Positions 10,736 through 18,467 of a stretch of 64,000 nt of DNA are shown piece by piece (position 1 is the stretch's first letter; every line of letters starts with the position of its first letter). Both the position numbers and the translations under genes were made by a program. The notes beneath the pieces were generated by a model that ran no database searches, had not been told where the DNA came from, and saw only the letters and a list, made by a program, of their open reading frames with translations. Source of the stretch: Semisulcospira habei (Eukaryota; Mollusca; Gastropoda; Semisulcospiridae); the NCBI GenBank assembly GCA_036245525.1, contig BTPG01000004.1, forward strand, positions 158,388,811-158,452,810, read 5' to 3'.

Positions 10736-11056
10736 CTTATATTTTCTGAGGAGCTCGATATGAGGTTTATGTGATAACACATGTGTTTGCACATACAACG
10801 TAAAGTTTAGTGACGTCAGTACTCCAGCATGAGGGGATGACAAGTGCTAGTTTGCTTCCTATATTTGCTGAGGAGCTCGATATCAGGTTTATGTGATAAC
10901 AGTGTTTGAACATACAACGTAAAGTTTAGTGACGTCAGTACTCCAGCATGAGGGGATGGCAAGTGCTAGTTTGCTTCCTATATTTGCTGAGGAGCTCGAT
11001 ATCAGGTTTATGTGATAACAGTGTTTTAACATACAACTTAAAAGTTTAGTGACGTC
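10736..11056. repeat. 120-bp tandem repeat, left portion
   Basis: About 2.7 copies of a roughly 120-bp unit containing GAGGAGCTCGATATCAGG, GTGATAACAGTGTTT and TTTAGTGACGTCAGTACTCC. The last copy stops after TGACGTC at 11056, where the CR1/L2-like LINE begins. The unit resumes at 34409 after a repeated TGACGTC. Confidence 0.9.
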
Positions 11057-11099
11057 GCAAGAGCAGCCGCAGGGGCGGAACACGCAGACGGCGCAACTC

Positions 11100-11540
11100 A
11101 GACAAATACACACTTCTTCCTCTTTTTCCATACCTCCACTCCTTTCGCCTACCCCCTCCCCCCTCGTCCTCGTCTTCTCCCTCCTCCCCTCGCACTTTTT
11201 CCTCCCATTTCTCCTCTTCCTCTTCCACCTCTCCTTCCTCTTCTGAACTGCCTACTTCTTCTACTTTCCCCCTTCCTCTTCCTCCCCACACCCCTTCTCC
11301 TTCGTCCGCTTCTTGCTCTTCGTCTTCTTCTCCTTCCCCATCCTCCTCCTTTCTCCCCCTCCCCTCTATCCCATCTTTGTTTACTCCCCTCCCACCTTTA
11401 CACCCTCCTCCTCCTCCATCCCCTTCTTCGTCCGGTTCTTCTTTCTCATCTTTTCCTCCCCCTCCCCCTCTTTCCTCCCTCCTCCTCCTTCGTCTTCTTC
11501 TTCGTCCGTTTCTTCTTCCTCTTCTTTTTCTGCCTCATCC
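11100..11540 (+). repeat. Pyrimidine-rich LINE leader
   Basis: About 440 bases of CTTCCTCC-type sequence with almost no purines on this strand. It sits just before the endonuclease, so it is part of the LINE 5' region. A second copy of the same leader lies at about 54800-55250. Confidence 0.85.
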
Positions 11541-11543
11541 AAC

Positions 11544-13035
11544 CTGAACTGTGTCTGTTCAATGCACAGTCTGTCTGCAAATATGGCAAAGCCGACGTGA
11601 TTTCAGACTTCATTTTAGACAATGACCTAGATGTTGTCGTGATCACCGAAACGTAGCTCCGCCCAGCTGGCGATGAACCCATCATTGCCAGCGTCACTCC
11701 CAGTGGCATCCGCCTGGCCTCCTTCCCGCGTGCCTCAAGAGGGGGGCGGCATTGCTATTATCTACAGGGACTGTCTTTCCGTTCACCTCTCCTTCTCTCA
11801 GTCTCTCCCTTTTGCTCATCCCTTCTTTGCAATAGTCGAGGCCGTAGCAACACTTTCTGGCCAGTCTCTCATCTTCTCATGTATTTGTCACCCACCTCCA
11901 AGCTCTCAAAACAAACTCTTTGCCGTGAGATGGCCTTAGTCGTCTGCTCGGCGTTAAACCCCAATAACTAACTAACTAAAAACAAACTCATCAACTCTAT
12001 GTTCCTCACCGAGTTCGACCTCCTCCTCGAGGGTTACAGCACACGACCCGGAAAACATCCTTCTTGGCGATTTCAACTTCCACTTCGACAAACACGACCA
12101 CACTGACACAAAACGCATATGCACGTCACTTTTAAAGCACAATCTTACGCAACACATTACTAAACCCACCCACCGTCTCGACTACACCCTCAACTGGATC
12201 ATCACCCGCACCTCCGATCAATTCTTTCTCGACTCTGACATTTCCTCTGTGCTCCCCTCTGACCACCTCGCTATTCTCGTCTCCCTCAAACTACCTCCCC
12301 TATACAAACTCAAACGCCTTGTCGCTCGTCGCAAAGTAAAATCTGTCTGCCGAGAAAGCTTTTTTGACGAAGCTGTCAACCTTATCTTGGACCAACCCCC
12401 CCCCCCCCTACCCCCCTCTCCTGATCTTGCATTCCACTTCGATTTCGCCCTCCGAAAACTCATGCCCCTATCACCAACTGCTCCATGCCTGACCGACTAC
12501 CCTCCCCTTGGCTCACAGACGAGATAACTAAGGCCAAGCGCGAGCGCCGTCAAGCGGAACGCCGATGGCGCTCATCCGATCTCACCGTTCACTGACAGAT
12601 CATCCAAACAGCCAGATCCAAAGTCTGCAGAATGATCTGCGATGCCCAAACGCAAACACCTTCAAAACAAAACCCTGGAATCCACTTCTTCCAAAACCTT
12701 CTATGCTACTATGAATACACTCCAGGAACATCTAAAGACTCTCCTCTCTCAAACACACACAGGAAAGAAAAACTCCCAACCGCCTTTTCCACCTATTTTT
12801 TCTGACAAAATCTCAAAACCTGTAAACTAGACCCTCTCCCGGCTTCTCTCTGCCGTGACGACCTTCCACAACTCCTGCCCTTATCACTGATATCATCAAC
12901 ACATCTCTAGAAAATGGCTCCGTCCCCGATATCTTCAAGTCTGCCATCGATCGCCCTCTCCTAAAATTTATAAACACAACCTCGACCAAACCGAAATCAA
13001 AAACTAACGCCCAGTATCCAATCTCTCTTTTCAAG
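11544..13035 (+). pseudogene. LINE endonuclease and RT start, degenerate
   Basis: The plus strand shows an APE-type endonuclease beginning NCVCSMHSLSANMAKP, followed by the ICE-like DLDVVVITET position; the TGG of that tryptophan-containing motif is now a stop at about 11656. Later pieces in shifting frames include the DFNFHFDKHDH region near 12070 and an RT N-terminal block around 12880-13020 (ENGSVPDIFKSAI, then a damaged NYRPVSNL). The copy closely resembles the better-preserved endonuclease at 55250-55526. Stops and frameshifts throughout show it is dead. Confidence 0.8.
11919..11978 (+). mobile_element. 60-bp retro-insertion with CTAA tail
   Basis: A tiny insertion in the LINE endonuclease region, flanked by a perfect 11-bp duplication, AAAACAAACTC (11908-11918 and 11979-11989). 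It contains CGGCGTTAAACCCCAATAA and ends in CTAA repeats, a tail seen in mollusc short retroposons. It is an extremely 5'-truncated copy. Confidence 0.9.
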
Positions 13036-14889
13036 CCGCTCCCTCACAACCGACAAAGCCTCATACGAAGAGAGACGACGAAGGAAACAACAGCTGCCAG
13101 CCCTAACTCCGCCAGAAACGACCAATCAACCAAGATCCAAGACTATTATGTCAACGGAGAACTACTGCAACCTAGACCCAAAACTATCAAATCAACGGAA
13201 AACCGCAAGCAAGAAGGAACACACTGATTATTCTCCCACACCTGAATGAGGGTGGTTTAGACTCACTCCCCACACCTGAAATAGGGTGGATTCACCAGAC
13301 CTGACAAAGGTTGGATGGAACGAAAACAACCAAGAAAACCACAAACAAGAAGGAACACATCGACCATTCTCCCACACCTGAAAATAGTGTGGTTGATACT
13401 CAGTCACTCCCCACACCTGAAATAGCGGATGAAACTCATTCCCCACACCTGACAAAGGGTGGATGGAACAAAAACAACCAAGTAACTCGTACCCCACGCC
13501 TGATAAAGGCTGGAAACCCAGGCGGAAAAGTAAAACACCACACGACCGGCAAGATAGAACAAGCGACAAACTACACTGTTATCCTATTTTTTGCTGTTAT
13601 AACAAGACACGTGTGAGCCAGCTACTCAACCGAGGCCAACAATCGACCCAGCAGCCCTCCACGGCAAAACTCTCAACAAAATGACATCGGTCATGAATCG
13701 CTACACGCCATGACGTCACACTGTTTGCTAAAAGACGGGAACGGGAAAGGAGAAACCACTAGGCTGTGTGTACAACACAGACTAAGAACAGATAAAACGA
13801 ACACTGCCTACTTCGCATCGACCACAAAACAACGCGGCACCAACTTTAGATCCACAACACCAGGCAACACTGGTCACAAAGAACACCAGGCAACACTGGT
13901 CACAAAGAACACCAGGCAACACTGGTCACAAAGAACTCGATTGAAAGCGCACAAAAGTGAAAGGAGGACTGAAACACTGACTCGCAGCAAGCGAGGCCAA
14001 CTATTATATGAAGCACTCGAAGAAATGAAGGCCCTTTCACACCGACAAAACCCGGCATCTACCACTATAATGTTACACAGTTCAGGCGGCCCAACTAGCC
14101 AACGGCAACAACAGCGGTCACCGAAATGACAGCCACAGCAAAACAGCAGCATAAGCTGCTTTTAAAACATCAACTGTGAGATATGCACCACGGCAACACT
14201 GCGTATCATCTACACAGAGGGCGATACTACAAACACCAGTCTGTCGTATTTGCGGCAACACAGCCACATAAACAGCCGGCACATCTACAAACACGAATAC
14301 ACCGAGAAACACAACAACGACGCTAAGTCTGGGATTGATCCGTCAAAACGGACGAATTAATAAACAAAGAATATGACGGGCCCACGTCCATACACGCAGA
14401 CTCCCAACACTTCCTGGTGTCTTTTCGCGGCTAAGCCCCGCTGAGCAGGAAATGACCTTGGACCTGACAGATACAAGCGCCGAGGGAACAGAAGAGGCGG
14501 CGATACAATCGTATCCCGACATAAGAGCATTATTGCACTAAATGGACCCTGCAAGGATTTGAAAGCGATCATACGTGACATCAATATTGCCACGTCAGGA
14601 ATACTGCAAGGATTTGAAAGCGATCATACTTGACATCAATAGTGGTGCGTCAGGACTACTTTTACATGCATGGACTACACGGACAACAATTACTATCTCC
14701 TAATGTGAGGATTAAAAAGCGACACAGAGGAATACACCATGGTATGGACTGAAAACTGTAGGCCGGTTCCCTGATGAGTAAATCGGAGCCTGTAGTTAAT
14801 AACTACGAATACCGATCGAAACGCCTCCGAGTGCTTCACATTATTCTACTCGGATATTTAGAGGCGTCGGGACCAGAGTGACAGGATGT
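13036..14889. other. Unidentified 1.85-kb insert inside LINE RT
   Basis: LINE sequence stops in the NYRPVSNL block and resumes at about 14890 just before [10 protein letters not shown], leaving far more DNA than the missing RT segment needs. Inside are repeated CCCCACACCTGAAATAGG-like motifs (13230-13510), three tandem copies of a 24-bp unit around GGCAACACTGGTCACAAAGA (13864-13935), a duplicated block of about 55 bp (GGATTTGAAAGCGATCATAC, 14555 and 14612) and an interrupted stem built on ACGCCTC/GAGGCGT (about 14820-14870). No domain was recognised. It could be a non-autonomous element of unknown class. Confidence 0.5.
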
Positions 14890-15062
14890 ATACCTGGGTG
14901 GGACCGGTCTTGCTTTACCCCCTCTCACGCGGGTAGGCTCTCCACAGGGGTCCGTCCTGGGTCCGGTCCTTTTCACACTGTACACCTCTCCTCTGTCCAA
15001 CATCATCCAGTCTCACCACATACACCACCACCTCTACGCTGACGACTCACACTGAACTACTA
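14890..15062 (+). pseudogene. LINE RT palm fragment left of Polinton
   Basis: Translates to [19 protein letters not shown] followed by HHLYADDS, the RT motif that holds the catalytic aspartates. The reading is cut a few codons later by the Polinton. The matching continuation starts at 30730. Confidence 0.9.
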
Positions 15063-15068
15063 GACAAG
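15063..15068. repeat. Polinton target-site duplication, left
   Basis: GACAAG immediately before the left terminus; its pair is at 30724-30729. It derives from LINE coding sequence. Confidence 0.95.
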
Positions 15069-15275
15069 AGAGATAGATAATATGAGACCCGTAAGACAAT
15101 GAATTCAATAGAGCCGCATCCGTCATTAATTTACGCCATTTTTAATATCAAAATTTTGGCCCCCATTACACCCTCGTTATTTCCGAATCAACCCTTTGAT
15201 TTTAAAAAGTGACGAGCATGACAGATGCGGCCTTATTGATCTGATTATCTTACGGGTCTCATATTATCTATCTCT
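15069..15275. repeat. Palindromic Polinton terminus, left
   Basis: The terminal 28 bases (starting AGAGATAGATAATATGAG) recur inverted and perfect at 15248-15275, and similarity extends imperfectly to about 58 bases on each side. The end could therefore fold into a long hairpin. The same structure is present at 30517-30723. Confidence 0.9.
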
Positions 15276-15595
15276 CACCAAGGTCAAGGTCATCAAGACC
15301 AAGGTCATGGATCAAGGTCACCAAGGTCAAGGGTCAAGGTCACCAGGTCAAAGGTCAAGGTCATGGGTCAAGGTCATGGGTCAAGGTCATGGGTCATGGT
15401 CATGGGTCATGGTCATGGGTCAAGGTCACCAAGGTCATGGGCCAGGATCAAGGTCACACGGTCAAAGGTCACCAAGGTCAAGGTCAAAGGTCATGGGTCA
15501 AGGTCATGGGTCAAGGTCATGGGTCAAGGTCACCAAGGTCATGGGTCAAGGTCATGGGTCAAGTCGTCGAGGTCATGGGTCAAGTCGTCGAGGTC
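15276..15595. repeat. AGGTCA-rich tandem array in left TIR
   Basis: An irregular minisatellite made of GGTCA blocks: AAGGTCATGGGTC, AAGGTCACC and CAAAGGTCAAGG. I count about two dozen exact AGGTCA hexamers, many as TCAAGGTCA. AGGTCA is the nuclear-receptor half-site, and TCAAGGTCA matches the extended monomer site of NR5A/ERR-type receptors. The right copy (about 30230-30516) is slightly shorter. Whether it has regulatory use is inference. Confidence 0.85.
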
Positions 15596-16404
15596 TGGAA
15601 CCAAATAATGGTAAAGTCCGACACCTCATGTCTAAGCTTGACCGGTTCTGAAAGACCTCCACCTCAATTCAGGTATGTTATGAATAGACTTGTTCTGAAA
15701 AAAAAAATTCAAAGGGCCTACAATTATTCACATTTTTCATTTCTGACTAGCTTGCCTTTTGAAACTGAGATCAAAATCTTTTCAATCAGATCGGTATGCA
15801 CCACACCTGACATGATATTCATAAAAAATTTTAATCTGGACATGATATTCAAGAAGGAATTTTTAATTTTTTCAATTATGCGTACACCCTTCAACAAATT
15901 CAAATTTTAATAAAGCAAGGGAAGTAACTTTTTTGTCTTGCTGAAATTTTTACAAAATTACTTCCCTTGTATAAACCTGTACTCAAAGGAAAAAGTAATC
16001 TGAAATAAGGGGTGATTCCTTCCTTTTTCTGGTGCTCAAGTCATGGTAAAATTATCTAGTTACTGTCTATGTTACTTCTGATGTTTCATTTGGCTCTCAC
16101 TTGGTCAGGGTGTGATTTATAATTTACAGCAAAGCCAATAATTGTCAATACTGTATCAGGTATGTTTGCTTAAAAGGACAGGGTTATTGAACATGACACC
16201 ACAATTGAAATATGTTAAGCATGATATTAATAAGCCAACTGAGAGAGACAATATAGGTCAGGCAAGTCTTGTCTGGGGTAAACTCAAAAACTATTTGCTG
16301 ATTGGTGCAAACATATAAAGTTACTATTAATGTACTTCCTAGAAAACATGATTTCGCTTGATAACAAAAAACAATATTATCTTTTTTTAAAAAATTATAA
16401 TAAA

Positions 16405-16806
16405 ATGAATCAAGACGAATTACTCCTTCTAAATGATATCAATGCTGTAGAGAACAAAGACTTAGACTCTAAGAAACAGCGCCTTCTTTCTGTAGTTGTG
16501 TCAGGCAAGTCAAAGACTTATCTCGGGAAACAATACATGTCAGTACCGTCAGGGCCGTCACACCTTCATCAAAGTGAGAGACAAACAACTAAGTCTGACC
16601 CTGACCCCGACCCCGAACCTCAATCAACAAAATATATAGTTGCCGGATTTGTTGTCGGATTAGGTTACGTAGGTTATCAATTATACAAAAAATACAAACC
16701 ACAGACTCGTACAGTGACCAAAAAATCAGACACTCCAAAAACAAAACCAGAAGTCGCCACATTACCAGTAACACCCAAAGCCGTTGACCCATTTTATATG
16801 CAGTAA
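16405..16806 (+). CDS. Polinton small membrane protein, 133 aa, unknown
   Basis: First gene inside the left repeat. I chose the ATG at 16405 over one at 16330 because it directly follows ATAATAAA, the start context shared by most genes of this element; the upstream ATG would add 25 residues. The product starts MNQDELLLLND, has an acidic DPDPDPEP stretch at about 73-80, then one predicted membrane segment (YIVAGFVVGLGYVGYQLY, about 86-103) followed by a Lys/Thr-rich tail. I recognise no family. Together with the next two small genes it forms a cluster of putative membrane proteins upstream of integrase. A virion or membrane role is only a guess. Confidence 0.75.
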   Translation: MNQDELLLLNDINAVENKDLDSKKQRLLSVVVSGKSKTYLGKQYMSVPSGPSHLHQSERQTTKSDPDPDPEPQSTKYIVAGFVVGLGYVGYQLYKKYKPQTRTVTKKSDTPKTKPEVATLPVTPKAVDPFYMQ

Positions 16807-16841
16807 ATAAAAATATTATTTTAATTTTTCTTGCCTAAGAA

Positions 16842-17072
16842 ATGAACGACTCAAAAAATTTAATGAACCTTGTCTATCACTCTGCCGTAATCAGTGGATT
16901 AGCAGTAGCTTATTCTATGCTGGGGAAAAGTCTACTCAAAATGAAATCAGCAGACCTGAGTAGATTAGATTTCGAAGACAGTGCTAAGCTAATTGTAGTT
17001 GTCACAGCGTCGATTGCGACAAAAGATTTTCTTGTCAAGCAAGGAATTATTCCCGAAAATGTTTCTATGTAA
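16842..17072 (+). CDS. Polinton small hydrophobic protein, 76 aa, unknown
   Basis: A 76-residue product starting MNDSKNLMNLVYHSAV. It has two hydrophobic stretches: VISGLAVAYSMLGKSLL (about 15-31) and LIVVVTASIATKDFLV (about 50-65). It lies 35 bp after the previous gene and 11 bp before the next in one orientation. The intergenic string TAAATAAAAATATTAT, which includes the previous stop codon, is repeated exactly at this gene's own stop (17070). Family unknown; the compact placement and intact frame support a real gene. Confidence 0.7.
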   Translation: MNDSKNLMNLVYHSAVISGLAVAYSMLGKSLLKMKSADLSRLDFEDSAKLIVVVTASIATKDFLVKQGIIPENVSM

Positions 17073-17083
17073 ATAAAAATATT

Positions 17084-17518
17084 ATGGCGACGATAGCTAT
17101 TATGATAGGTGGTGCTATGGTTAATGCTCTGGCATTTAGTGGCTCTAATTATCTCTTTTCAAAAATGGGTAGAGAAGAATCTGCTCTGGAGATGAGACGA
17201 CACAATGAGGCGTCAGAAAAATTAGCTCAAGCCCAGCAGGATTATGAAAAGAATAGAATTGAGAAACTTGATTTCATCAATGAAAAACTCAGGCTAGAAG
17301 GCCATGCACAACATACGTTTTCAAATACAGATGAAGCAATCAGGGAATATTTTCTTGTCACAGGTGAAGACATGTCTATCCCGAAACCAAAACTAAGTGA
17401 CTATTACAAACCAAGCACACAACAAAGAAACGGGGAGATAATCTTTGTTCTAGTGGGAATGACATTTGTTTATTTTACAGGAGTTTTCATTGCTAGAAAA
17501 AATGGCAGCCGAAAATAA
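17084..17518 (+). CDS. Polinton membrane/coiled-coil protein, 144 aa, unknown
   Basis: The product has a hydrophobic N-terminus (IAIMIGGAMVNALAFSGSNYLF, about 4-25), a charged helical middle likely to form a coiled coil (about 29-75) and a second membrane segment near the C-terminus (IIFVLVGMTFVYFTGVFIA, about 119-137). The start follows AATAAAAATATT. It overlaps the integrase start by 17 bases in another frame, so the two are probably made from the same transcript. No family is recognised; the topology suggests a membrane-anchored structural protein, but that is inference. Confidence 0.75.
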   Translation: MATIAIMIGGAMVNALAFSGSNYLFSKMGREESALEMRRHNEASEKLAQAQQDYEKNRIEKLDFINEKLRLEGHAQHTFSNTDEAIREYFLVTGEDMSIPKPKLSDYYKPSTQQRNGEIIFVLVGMTFVYFTGVFIARKNGSRK

Positions 17519-18467
17519 ACTATCGAAAATATATTACTCACCATCAGGCTATTGGAAAGGACAAACAGCTATTGAAAAATTACATGCCGCTGTGGGCGGA
17601 GATATAACACTCAATCAAGTCAAGCAATGGTTACAGAGACAGGCAATTTGGCAGATATATCTCCCTGCTCCAAGAAAGATATCTAGACCTCATTTTGAGA
17701 ACACTACCCCAAATGACACACACCAAATGGACCTCCTGTTCTTACCACATGACACAATAAGAAAGAAACGATACAAGTATGCATTAACTGTCGTAGACAT
17801 TGCTTCAAGGTATAAAGACGCTGAACCCATATCTGACAAAACAGCCAGTACAGTTGCTACTGCTTTATCTAGTATCTATAAAAGTGGCCCTTTAAGATAC
17901 CCCAGACTTGTACAAGTTGATGATGGATCTGAATTTAAGGGCGCAGTTAATCAGTTATTTGCGAAGCATGGCGTACTGGTCAGACGAGGCATTCCAGGTG
18001 TGCACAGATCACAGGCAATTGTTGAAAACTTTAACAAACAGTTATCAGAAAGACTTTTCAGTTACCAGTATTCTAAGGAACTCATGCATGACACCCGGAA
18101 CACTGAATGGGTAAAGAGATTACCACATGTGATAAAAGCAATGAACAATGAAGGACATCCTAAGCCTGCTGATGCTATTAAATTGAAAACAATTACAGAG
18201 CCAAAAACAGCCCCAACCCCAGCACCAGACACAAGTTTATTTACTAAACAGGTGAGATATTTATATCAACCAGGTGAAGCTGAAAATGACATAAAGCGCA
18301 GGGCGACAGACCCTATCTGGTCAACATCCGTTCATAATATAAAAAAAATAATTCCCGGCGCAGACGCAACAATATATTACCTGTATGACCCTGCACCCCA
18401 GAGGGCATTTGTCAGAGAAGAATTACAGATTATTCCCCCAGACACCGTTACTCATTTCAGTAACTAA
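17502..18467 (+). CDS. INT: Polinton integrase, retrovirus-type
   Basis: A 321-residue DDE integrase of the RVE fold that would insert the element DNA and create the 6-bp duplication. The catalytic triad is visible: D77 in HQMDLLF, D140 in VQVDDGSEF and E175 in AIVENFN, with 34 residues between the last two. An N-terminal segment (about 10-50) resembles the domain preceding the core in other Polinton integrases. The ATG at 17502 follows CTAGAAAAA; an upstream TTG in frame is not a likely start. The 3' end overlaps the polymerase gene on the other strand by 45 bp, tail to tail. The frame is fully open, so the enzyme may be functional. Confidence 0.95.
   Translation: MAAENKLSKIYYSPSGYWKGQTAIEKLHAAVGGDITLNQVKQWLQRQAIWQIYLPAPRKISRPHFENTTPNDTHQMDLLFLPHDTIRKKRYKYALTVVDIASRYKDAEPISDKTASTVATALSSIYKSGPLRYPRLVQVDDGSEFKGAVNQLFAKHGVLVRRGIPGVHRSQAIVENFNKQLSERLFSYQYSKELMHDTRNTEWVKRLPHVIKAMNNEGHPKPADAIKLKTITEPKTAPTPAPDTSLFTKQVRYLYQPGEAENDIKRRATDPIWSTSVHNIKKIIPGADATIYYLYDPAPQRAFVREELQIIPPDTVTHFSN

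Larger units (their letters stand above)
15069..16241 (+). repeat. Polinton left terminal inverted repeat
   Basis: About 1173 bp that match the reverse complement of 29578-30723 nearly base for base, ending inward at AATAAGCCAACTG. Visible differences are a few substitutions, a 2-bp indel near 16037 and a length change in the GGTCA array. The outermost 207 bp form an imperfect palindrome, and 15276-15595 is a GGTCA-rich tandem array. Such high identity suggests recent insertion or arm-to-arm conversion. Confidence 0.95.

Noticed and set aside
11049..11600. Pro/Ser/Phe-rich frames as secreted proteins
   Set aside because: They fall in the pyrimidine-rich LINE leader, which is shared with the second copy at 54800-55250.
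15196..15651. Frames rich in Gly, His, Ser and Gln in the Polinton TIRs
   Set aside because: They are readings of the GGTCA array and occur mirrored in both arms; they are not genes.
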